Positions 9,121 to 18,494 of a stretch of 20,249 nucleotides of DNA are shown one piece after another (positions within the stretch are counted from its first letter, which is position 1; the number at the start of each line of letters is the position of its first letter). This DNA is from Polysphondylium violaceum (Eukaryota; Evosea; Eumycetozoa; Dictyosteliales; Dictyosteliaceae), in assembly GCA_000277445.1 (NCBI GenBank), contig AJWJ01000442.1:1-20249 (forward strand). Direction: 5' to 3'. The position numbers and the translations under genes were made by a program. Under the pieces are notes generated by a model. That model was not told the DNA's origin. It saw nothing but the letters and a program-made list of their open reading frames with translations, and did not search any database.

Positions 9121-10222
9121 ATGACTTTATCCAATTGCTGTGTTAAATTTTTATTTGTTTTATTATTATCTTGTGTATCTTTTTCTGGTAATTTTGTAAC
9201 AGCTAGTTGTAGTTTTACTATTAATGATAATGTTTATGATTTATCTCCCTTAACTTTGTATGTATACAGTGGTCTTTGTAAAAAAAAATTTTAAAAAAAG
9301 ATAAAATTACTCAAACAACAATTTATATTTCATAGAACTGATGGTAGCTCATATAAGACCACTTTTAGCTTTTTAAAACTTGATGTACGTAATTTATCTT
9401 TTTTTTTTTACAGGTTTAGACTCAAACTAATCTTTCCCTACTGCCCTAAAGTTCTTGTTTAATGTTTGTGGTTCTGTACCCAAATGCTATAACAAGTTTA
9501 CATCTAAAACAGAAAGCCAAGCTTGTACTACATTCCCTGTACCCATACAAGTAGGTAGTCCATCCAGTCAAACTGCTTCAGAAAATTCAAATGGTATTAC
9601 TCTTAGTTACACTAGTGAAAGTGATTTCGTATGTAAAAGATCAAATAACTTGGTTTTTACTTGCGACAATAGTACTGATTTTCAAGTTACCAGTATGAGT
9701 GTCGATCAATGTGAATACACTGTTCGAGTCAATTCAAGATTTGCTTGTCCAAAACCAAAACCAAATCCAAATGCCTGTGTTTTCAAAGGAAACAATGTCA
9801 CCTTGGACTTATCACCATTAATCTTGCCCAACAATACTTCCTACAATGCAACCTTTTACCCAGTAAATGACTACCAATATAAGGTGTATTTTGCTGTTTG
9901 TGGCCAAGTTGACTTGTGCAGACAATACAAACAACAAAAAGAAATGGGTATTTATCAATCATGTCAACTTTTGACTAATCAGTATCCAACTCTTTCAGTT
10001 CAAACTGGTATTCCAACAGCCCTAAATGCTACAATCTCTCAAAATAGAGCAATTTTAAACTACACTTCAAATGCTTATCCATGTCACGATGGTTTTTATA
10101 GATACAACATTTTAGATATTCAATGTGATAAATCCACAAACTTTGCCGTAGTTTCAACACTAGAGAGTCCAAGATGTGTGTATAGAATTGATATCAAATC
10201 CAAATATGCTTGCTCAAATTAA
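9121..10222 (+). CDS. Secreted protein with two MRH domains
   Basis: Three exons (9121-9257, 9336-9384, 9452-10222; introns of 78 and 67 bases) encode 318 residues. The N-terminus MTLSNCCVKFLFVLLLSC is a signal peptide. MRH 1 spans about 30-161 and MRH 2 about 171-316, joined by a short Lys/Pro/Asn linker. Both keep the Cys pattern, SQAC or YQSC, and an Arg before the late Cys (CKRSNNLVFTC; FYRYNILDIQC). Domain 2 has the Glu and Tyr of the binding set (LESPRCVYRI), while domain 1 has Asp for Glu (SVDQCEYTV). The protein ends KYACSN with no membrane anchor. It is closest to the gene just upstream, and intron 1 sits at the same place and phase in both. Intron 2 is absent from the upstream paralogue. 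MRH domains bind mannose-rich or Man-6-P glycans; binding here is inferred. Confidence 0.88.
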
Positions 10223-10961
10223 TTTATTTTTTCACCAACCATTTTCTCCAACCCCATCTTTTGCATCATTGTAAATAAAATAATAAATAAATATTATATA
10301 ATGACCGGTTAAAGATCACAACATTATTTTATAGAACTTTTTTGGAATGTAACCTTAAAGCAAAAATTCATTTGAAGAGTTATGATCTAAAATGTACTTG
10401 TCCTGTATTTCGTAAGAAGACAAAAAGGAACAATTATGTAGGAAAGGTTTATTTTTGAATCTATTGTAAAGCAATCGGAAATATTCTTGTTTAATACCTT
10501 CTCTAAGATCATTGATCGATTGATAAAGGTTATCTGAAAAATCACAATATGCTACAACAAAATTTTGGAGATCATGGTTCGAAGATTACAAACAAGGCAG
10601 TGGGATTTTGAGGTTAATTGGTTCAACAGGAGGGAATGTTTTAGTTGGTTGTGGTGTTGGTAATATTAATTGGGTATTTCAATGAGATGGGATTCATTTC
10701 AACAGTTGATTTACTTAATATATTAAAACGCATGTGTCCATTTCGAAGAAATCATCTCCTTTCCTCTTGTTCATGGATATAGGAGGCACCTTTTTCATGG
10801 AGTTGGATAACTGGATCTAAAAAAAAAATCACAAAAGCGTTTGCTTTTTTGGAATGGAAATTTTAAAATATATATTTATTTTTTAAATAAATCTGATCGA
10901 GATCACCTTTATGATTGATTATAATAAATTATCTTAAAGGGGTAATATTAATATTGTTATT
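10223..10961. other. Spacer between convergent gene blocks, with a decayed coding stretch
   Basis: This lies between the convergent ends of the second MRH gene and uba5. Apart from the putative remnant listed separately, it holds AT-rich sequence with poly-A and T patches (10820-10900) next to the uba5 stop. I see no intact gene. Confidence 0.5.
10355..10817 (-). pseudogene. Decayed coding-like remnant of unknown origin
   Basis: On the minus strand the stretch reads like protein in pieces: a start-proximal part (MKKVPPISMNKRKGDDFF, from 10796), a Pro-rich part (LILPTPQPTKTFPPVEPINL) and an open run of about 85 codons ending at 10355 that includes LREGIKQEYFRLLYNRFKNK. Amino-acid use is like a real dictyostelid protein, but the pieces are broken up more than once and no splice model restored a clean gene by eye. 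I do not recognise the family. It could be a dead copy of an expanded dictyostelid gene family, or chance open frames in AT-rich DNA. Confidence 0.3.
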
Positions 10962-12173
10962 TTATTTTTTTAAACCTTTTAATTGAGCCATTAAATCTTC
11001 AAGAGAAGATTCATTGACTTTGACTTTGGTTTCTTCATTTACTTGAACAGTTGGTTTCTTTTCATATGTATATTCAAATTGTGTATTGGATGGTTTGGTC
11101 GATGTGGCAGTAGTCGGTTGTTCATCCTCAACCAATTCAATTCCCCATTCATTTTCAGTGGAGGGTTTGGTTTGTGGTTCTTGAACGACTGCGACGGGTG
11201 GTGGAAGGGATTTCAAATATTCTTGATAGGCTTTTTGTTGTTTAACGCAGATTGAATTAGAGCACTCTGGATTTGGTTTAATGTTGTCTTTGGGGAAATA
11301 ATCCAAGAGGGCATTGTAGCCCAAGAGATAAGAGACCTCACCAAACTTTAGTAAATATTTAAGAGTGTTTTGAATGAGCATACCGGCCACAATACCCATA
11401 GTGGTGGGGAGAGATGCAGCACATACACCCTCACGTTTCAATGTACGTTCATCAATACCACTGGCAACAATCAATGGTGGTACACATTGGAAACAAGCAG
11501 TTTCACCAGGCACAATGAATTGAATGTGACCAGAGATGGCATTTTCTGACACACCAGACTCCATCCAAGAACGATTCAATTCCAAACAAGCTTGATTAAT
11601 AGCTGTACGTGCTTCAAAATTATCTACACAACCCAACACCAAGCTGACGGGAGTGTCGGGCACAATGCCACCCTTTTCAATTCTACTCTTAAAATGTTCA
11701 AAACTATCTATTGTTGTGATGTTGTAATTATAAGTTTCAAAACTAACATCTGGATTAATGTGTTGTAAAGTTTGCTCGGCAGCCTTTGTTTTTGAAAGAC
11801 CTGCTTGATCTGGTCTAAAGAAAAGTCTATTCATATTTGCAATCTCTACTGTATCATAATCAAACAACAAGAGTTTACCAACACCACATCTAGTCAACAT
11901 CTCTGCTGCAACACTACCAATACCACCCAATCCAACTATAATTACACTTTGATTTTTAATATCCTAATCATATGATATTATTAGAATCTAAAATAATCAT
12001 AATAATATCCATAATCAAATCACTACTATCTTAATCAAAAGAATGATATTGATATTTACCTCATAGTTATTTACAATTCCCATTTTCTTTAAAGCCATAA
12101 GTCTAGAATATGGATTAGAGTCTACGACCTCTGAACTCATTTTATCAATCTTTTCTCTATAAGGTTGTGCCAT
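10962..12173 (-). CDS. uba5: UBA5, E1 activating enzyme for the ubiquitin-like protein UFM1
   Basis: Exons 12173..12060 and 11963..10962 (96-base intron, phase 0) give 371 residues. UBA5 adenylates UFM1 and holds it as a thioester before passing it to UFC1; ufmylation acts on ER-bound ribosomes. Exon 1 carries the family N-terminus ([20 protein letters not shown]). Exon 2 starts with the ATP-binding strand [11 protein letters not shown] (about 45-55). Other marks are [16 protein letters not shown], zinc Cys pairs CFQC (195, 198) and CSNSIC (272, 277), and the catalytic Cys in [12 protein letters not shown] (about 219). The C-terminal NEWGIELV (about 309-316) is the UFM1/ATG8-interacting motif and [11 protein letters not shown] is the UFC1-binding end. 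Length and order match animal UBA5, so it looks complete. It is convergent with the MRH genes. Confidence 0.97.
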
Positions 12174-12438
12174 TTTTGATCTTTATTATTATATACTAAT
12201 ATAACTGTGTATAATGAATCCAAAAATAAAAAACAAAAGCACAGAAATTTAAAAAAATTCATAAAACACAAAATTTTGTGTGATTCGTCATAAATTTTTG
12301 AAAAAAAAAAGTCAGATACACATAAGTAAAAGATGTATATTTATAGAATTATATCTTTAAAAGATATAGATAAAAAATATTAAGAAAAAAAGAGATAAAA
12401 ATAATTTTAAATAAGAATATATATATTTAGTTTAATAA

Positions 12439-13497
12439 TTAATTGGTTCTCATTAAAGTTTGTTCAACTGGATTACCATTGATATCAACATAGTTGATTT
12501 TTTCAGTTTGATTAACAGCAGGAACGGTATCATCACTGACCCAAGACATACCACCATCATTTGATTTCTTTACAATCTTTTCTTGACGATAAACTTGTTT
12601 GGATTGTTTATTCATTCCACCAAGATTGCTTCCGGTGCTGGCCATTTGTGGATGACGAGATGACATGTCTTCAGACATTTTGAGATCATCTTTGTCACCA
12701 ACATATTTACTGTAATCAATAGTTGGTTCAGCAACTTCAGTATATATGGTTTCTACTGGAACGAGAACAGTCTCTTCACGATACATTGGTTGAGCAATAT
12801 ATTCAGTGGTGGTAATGGTTTCTTCGACTTGAGGATTGGTGTAAATTGGACCATGACCTTCTTCAACCTTTTTGTTGATCATGGCGTTTCTGTCAATAAC
12901 ACGGTTGGTGGCTTCTTTTTCAAGAATTCTCTTTTGGGCCAATTGTTCATTTCTCTTTTGTTGTTTGGCCATCTTGGTCTCATCATTGATGATCTTATTA
13001 TTATATAATGGATCCATATGATAATCATAAACTCCATGATCATCGAGTCTAGTAGCCAATACTCTACCATTGAATTGATTGAGTCCTTGTAAATCGTGTC
13101 TAGTGACGGTATCATTTCTGTGAACCTTTTCAATGTAATATGGTTTTTCATATGCAATTGGGACATACCATTCAACACCTTTTAAGAGATATGATCTTTC
13201 ATGATAACCAATATTGTGTACTCTTGGATTTTCATAAAGATAATTTGAGTAATATTTTGGATCCTCTTTACCTTTATAGTTATCTATATATCTATGTTTT
13301 GGTAAAGCACCTATATTGATTGTTGCTGATTAATATCTGTCTTTAAAAATTGTTGATAAAGTACAATAAAACTTACGTAAATGTCCTTTTTTGTTGTGTT
13401 CACAGACAGCACCGGTGTGGTAACCTCTAATGAATTCTCTTGGATGAGGATTATGGGTACGGTTAATCCATTCCTTATGATATACTGGATCGGTCAT
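12439..13497 (-). CDS. Unrecognised Tyr/His/charged-rich protein of about 330 residues
   Basis: Exons 13497..13377 and 13310..12439 are joined by a 66-base intron with a perfect GTAAGT donor (phase 1). The N-terminal half is rich in Tyr, His, Asn and Pro (MTDPVYHKEWINRTHNPHPR; later KYYSNYLYENPRVHNIGYHE). A short charged helix follows (ETKMAKQQKRNEQLAQKRIL, about residues 148-168) that could form a coiled coil. The C-terminal part has acidic Thr/Val stretches (EETITTTEYIAQPMYREETV) and ends NPVEQTLMRTN. There is no signal peptide, membrane segment or known domain. Codon choice is cleaner and richer in C-ending codons than in the neighbours, which may indicate strong expression. It is probably cytosolic and restricted to dictyostelids. 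Confidence 0.8.
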
Positions 13498-13850
13498 TTT
13501 TGAGATAGATTTGTTGATTATTTAAATAAATAAATAAATAAGTTTAGGAATTATTAAGATAATAAGAATATTTTTAATATTATTATTATTGTTTTTGGTA
13601 TTTAATTTTGAAGAAATGGGAAAAAGATTGGGTTGTATTTAAATGGGGTGATTTACAAAATGCATTCAAAGTAAATCTTGACGATGATTAATTCGTACTT
13701 TTTTATCTAACAGATTTTACATTTTTGGTTTGTTTTTAAATATTAATTTCTCGTGGTTTAGCAAATTTTTTGTTTTATTCTATTTTAGGTAAATGTATCA
13801 ATAATAGAAAAAAGGGGGGAAAGACAATTGTTTTTTTTTTTTTTTTTTTT
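13498..13850. other. Spacer with a 22-base T tract
   Basis: This is the promoter side of the preceding minus-strand gene and the downstream flank of the TMEM181-like gene. It holds an (AAAT)n-like patch at 13520-13540 and a pure run of about 22 T (13831-13852), the latter right at the putative terminal exon of the TMEM181-like gene. No gene is seen. Confidence 0.5.
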
Positions 13851-15881
13851 TTAAATTTCGTTTGGTGTGAACCTAAAATTGGTAATAATGAAATATTAAT
13901 ATATAAAAATAGAAAGTAATTACTATGGTAAAGGAATACTTACAATCTTTCTTCTTCAGAGCCATATTGTTGCTTTTGGAATGGATTAATATGTGGCCAA
14001 TAACTATATGCAATGGCTGCTGTGAATACATTGTTTAATACATTATAATAGGTGACTGATAAAGCTAGAGTAGGGTAGCATTGAGAGTGTGTGAGTTAGT
14101 ATTTCTGAGACATACAATGAATGATATACGAGTGTAACTAATCCTTACCATTGGCATTTAATGGACCAAAAGTACCGGCAAAAATACCAGAGATAATAGA
14201 GATAACATAGACGGTGATTGGTACTGCAGTGAAAATGAATTTTAAGAAAAGATGTCTCTTTCCATAGGCAATTGGAACAGTGAGAATAACCAATAATAAA
14301 ATCCATAATAAAATACAAATAAATATAGTAGCTACTAAATAAAACAATATTTGAATACCTCCATCTGAAGTAGCTGGTCCAATGATTGGATCTCTACGAT
14401 CTCTAATACTATAATAATAATAATAATAATTATTAATATGGCATTATTACTTGATATATAAATAACTAAAATAATAAAATATATACTTGATCCAAGAGAA
14501 TAAAGCAATACCTAAAATTGTAAAAACACCAACAACAATACATTTACAAATTGAGGAAATGTCCCATTGTGTTCTAATTTGTTCTAATCTAACTCTATCC
14601 AAGGCAACCAAAGAATAAATTGAAAATGTTGAGAGGAAAATAATTGTGAAAAATGCATTCAAGAAAGGTAAGAACCAACCTTGAGTAGCATATTGAAGTC
14701 CAAATAATGGATCTAAAACAGTTGGAAATAATTGAATAATAGTTAGGATATAAAATGGTGATATTAATTAATATACCTATTAACAACAACAACAACAACA
14801 ACAACATACTATTTGATAAAAGAAGAGAGAAAAAGAGAGCAAAAAGGAATTTTTGTTCAAATGTCCAACTTATTAAAGAATATCTTCTCATTCCAACCAA
14901 AAATGCAATAATTCCAATACATGAAATAATCATCAAAGTAAGATGTACTCCAATTTCAAAGCTAGAAAAACTTTCATGTGCTTTCCATGCCTAATAGATT
15001 GAGAGAGTTTGTTAGTAATAATAATTAATAAATGATAGAGTTGATAACTATCAAAATAACACTAGATACTATACAGTAAAATCACAATCACCAATAAATA
15101 ATGAAGTTGCATTTGAGATATAAATATTCACAACATAAACTCTATAGTTGATAATCTCTTCATCGATAATAGTAAAAGTATTACACTTTGAAAAACCTGT
15201 ACCACAATAAACATTCATAGATGTTGTTTCATTTCTAACGACATGATCACCATTTTCATCAATACCTCTAATAAGTACTGAAAATGTAACCAATTCAGTA
15301 GTTGGTTCAGTGGTATTATATGAATATGGAGTTAATTGAAGTGACCAAAATTTAGATAAACTTGAAACTACAGGCATCTCTTGTTCCCATGGTGAGGTCT
15401 ACAATTGGGATTGTTGTTGTATTAATAATATGATTGATTATTTTGTATTATCTCCTACTACTACTCATACAAATAACTAGGTAGTATTATATTGATCGAT
15501 CGATCGATCGATATTCACAAATATACTTACATAAGAGTAGAGTGAATTTTGACCTTCACATTGATCAGTGTAAACATGTGAGTTATTTGGACATTGATAA
15601 AGATTATATGTAGTGCTATCATATACTTTTGGGCCGGTGCCTCCAACAATGATAGCAACTAAAAGAACTACAGCACAAATAACACCAAAGATGATCATTT
15701 TTCTAAGAGATGCGACCTCAATGTTGGTTAATATAAGACCATGTGTTGTTTCACCTAAACTAGTTGATTTAGTGTTATTATTATTTTTACTGCTTTTCTT
15801 ACTGCTGCTGGTGTTATTCACAGGACCAGCTGCAGCAATAGGCTGGTTTTCACCACCAGTTATTGGTTCTGATTCATCCAT
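13851..15881 (-). CDS. TMEM181-like (Wntless/GOST-type) multi-pass membrane protein
   Basis: Exons: 15881..15531, 15398..15075, 14990..14810, 14712..14487, 14408..14149, 14064..13944 and a tiny 13872..13851, about 494 residues. A cytosolic Ser/Asn-rich N-terminus leads to a membrane span (62-80, IIFGVICAVVLLVAIIVGG), then a roughly 150-residue luminal domain with paired Cys and N-glycosylation sites. A seven-span bundle follows, starting at ESFSSFEIGVHLTLMIISCI. The stretch RRYSLISWTFEQKF corresponds to human TMEM181 RRFSMRDWSIEQKW, and SNNPLFGLQ to its NDPFFPL region, as I recall them. Frames and phases agree at every join. The end is uncertain: reading on at 13943 gives an immediate stop at 13940-13942 (488 residues), but that site is a perfect GTAAGT donor, and splicing to 13872 gives RLFTPNEI. 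The family has a GPCR-like fold in the secretory pathway; in human cells TMEM181 is linked to bacterial toxin sensitivity. Confidence 0.85.
15494..15512. repeat. (GATC)n microsatellite in an intron
   Basis: Nearly five perfect GATC units lie in the first intron of the TMEM181-like gene. The array is self-complementary and could form a hairpin near the 5' splice site. It is probably a neutral microsatellite. Confidence 0.85.
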
Positions 15882-16163
15882 GGTATATAAATATGATATT
15901 TAAATATCTATCGCCCTATTCCGCAAAGGTTATATCTATCTAAATCCAAATCAATCAATAATTATTGTTTATAGCAACACCCGCCTGCAAACTTTTCAAA
16001 AAAAATTTCAAAAAATCGCAAAAAAAATTTTTAAAAAAATAAAAATATCTTTGGATTTAAAAAAAAGAGTTTTCTCAGCATCCACAAAACAAATACATGA
16101 TAAAAAATAATAGTTCCGATCGGGATATATATATTCATCTTTTAAATTAAATAAATTTATTAA

Positions 16164-16486
16164 TTAATAAGTCATAGGATAAACTTGTTGTTGTTGTTGT
16201 TGGGTATTATTAATTATTGTATTTGATTGTTGTGGCGTGTATTTAAAAGATTGAGTAATCATTGATTCACTATTTACAAAAAGATTGGAAGATTCGACTG
16301 GCATATTATTATTATTATTATTCATATTATTATTTAATGTATCGGTAGATTTTTTAAAATTATTTTCAATATTTTCATTATTATTACTATTAGTCGAAAT
16401 ATTATTGTTGTTGTTTCTATTTACATTACTATTATTATTTTGATTAATTGTAGTATTATTATTTGAATTATTTACATTGTTGTTGC

Positions 16487-16562
<76 letters not shown>

Positions 16563-18494
16563 TGCATTATTATTACAATTTAAAACTGTCAAGTGATAAA
16601 CATTTAAATCAGTAGAAATTGAATGATCTAGACAAAGACTATATTCTTCAGAGGAGAGTAAAGAAAATTTAAAATAAAGATTTACAAGGTAATCGATAAA
16701 TGCTTCATAAGATGAAATTGTAACTACATTTAGACCAAATATTTTTGTCACTGTAAGTTCACTATTTAAATGATTCTTAAGAATTAAACTATTGTTATTG
16801 ATGATGTACAAATTTCCAACAATACCACTGAATTTATACATTGGTTTGGTAGTGGTATTGTTATTATGATTATTATTTGATGGTGTTGTTGATGGTATTA
16901 ATGTGAATTGTGGGATAGATAATGAAGATGGTGCTACTGAAATACCTTGATAGAAACTTGACCTTTTCAATGGTGTACCTTTGGATGTTATTCTTAGTAT
17001 ATCATAAATTAAAAAAATTTGTTGTCTTGCTTGTTTATCAAGTACTCTTCCCCAATGTTGTTCAGAATTTACAAGTTGACTCTTTCTATTTAAATCTAAT
17101 ACTAAATGTGATGTTGTTGTTGATGTAGAAATTAGTGTTTGTTTTGGTGGCGAAGGTTGTTGTGGCTGTTGAGGTTGTTGAGGTTGTTGGGGTTGTTGTG
17201 GTTGTTGTAATAGCTGCTGTTGCTGTTGCTGTTGCTGTTGTTGTTGTTGTTGTTGTTGTAGTTGTTGTTGTTTTTGTTGCAATTGTTGTTGTTGTTGAAT
17301 ATGTTGTGATGGTTGATTTTGTTGATTTTGTTGCATGTTTGGTTGTTGTTGTTGAAATTGTTGAGGTTGATTTTGTTGTTGTTGCATATTTTGTTGTTGT
17401 GGTGGAATTTGTTGGGAATAATTATTAATATTATTGTTATTATTATTATTATTATGGAAATGTTGTGGAGATAAAGAGTTTTGTTGCTGTTGAGGTGGAG
17501 GTGATAGTAAACCTCCTTGTTGTTGTTGTTGCTGATAGGCATTTGGAGGTGAATAGGATATTTGGACACCATTTTGTTGATTAATTGGTGGTGTTGGTGT
17601 CGCAGAATTTGATGATTGAATAGAATAAGCCATTTGAGGAGAATTAAAAGTATCTTGTTGATGTTGTTGTTGTTGTTGTTGTTGAAATTGAGTGATATTG
17701 ATGCTTGGTTGTTGAGACATTTGTTGTGGCTGTTGTGACATTTGTTGAATATTTTGATGAATACCACTGGGTGAATCATTGATTACTACATTATTGGAAG
17801 TATTAAGGGCTGGATTTGGACTACTTCCACTATAGTTTAAAGGACTATTTGAATAACTATTATTAAGATTATTAAAATTCTGTTGAAGAGGTTGCGGAGA
17901 TACAATTCCTCCTCCTACTTGTTGTTGTTGTTGATTTAAAAGATTTTGTTGTTGTTGGGATGGTTGAGGCGATACAACACCTCCACCGACTTGTTGTTGT
18001 TGAGGATTTAAAAGAGGTTGGGGCGATACCACCATATTGGGCTGGGATGTCACAAGACCTCCACCTACTTGTTGTTGTTGAGGATGCATTTGATATGTTG
18101 GTGGGGGTTGTTGAAAGTTTGGTTGTTGGAAAGTTTGTTGATAGATTTGTTGAGTTGATGATAGAGGAATTGATTGTTGTTTGAGAAATAATTGTTGTGG
18201 TTGTATGACTTGTTGTTGTTGTGGCTGTTGCGGCTGTTGTTGTTGATTCATCAAGTTTTGCGGCTGACTAATAATAGTTTGTTGTTGTGGTTGCTGTTGT
18301 TGCTGTGGAATCCCCATATTCATGTTTGGTTGTTGAATTTGAAAATTCATGTTACCTATTGGATTGGTATTTGGGAATGTCACTATATTAGAGTTATTCT
18401 GCAACTGAGGCACTTGTTGCTGTTGTTGTTGGTGCAACTGATGTTGCTGGTGAAAGTTGAAAAACCCGCTCTGGGATGGTGGTATTATGGACAT
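16164..18494 (-). CDS. Large Gln/Asn-rich protein with one ordered domain
   Basis: A single exon encodes 776 residues. Residues 1 to about 455 are Gln/Pro-rich with repeated modules of the type QQQVGGGxVSPQP and long poly-Gln. A low-Gln, ordered region follows at about 460-635, beginning SHLVLDLNRKSQLVNSEQHW and including RQQIFLIYDILRITSKG and SSYEAFIDYLVNLYFKF, which looks like a mixed alpha/beta domain. The rest is Asn-rich, with an unbroken run of about 25 Asn, and ends TQQQQQQVYPMTY. Such composition is common in dictyostelid nuclear and transcription-related proteins, so a transcription or Mediator-type role is possible. I could not match the ordered domain to a family. There is no signal peptide or membrane segment. 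The 5' side (18495-18660) is G/T-rich and free of other genes. Confidence 0.85.
16488..16562. repeat. Pure (ATT)25 trinucleotide tract, encoding poly-Asn
   Basis: About 25 uninterrupted ATT units on the plus strand read as AAT (Asn) codons of the minus-strand Q/N-rich gene. The purity implies recent slippage, and length is likely to vary between strains. Confidence 0.9.
17211..17290. repeat. Imperfect CAA/CAG tract encoding poly-Gln
   Basis: On the minus strand this is a mixed CAA/CAG array giving about 16 or more Gln in a row, inside the Q/N-rich protein. Its mixed codons contrast with the pure Asn tract, suggesting an older or selected repeat. Confidence 0.8.

Noticed and set aside
17150-18450. 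CRISPR-like or satellite array
   Set aside because: The regular repetition is codon-level Gln/Pro repetition inside one open frame; there are no fixed-length repeats with unique spacers.
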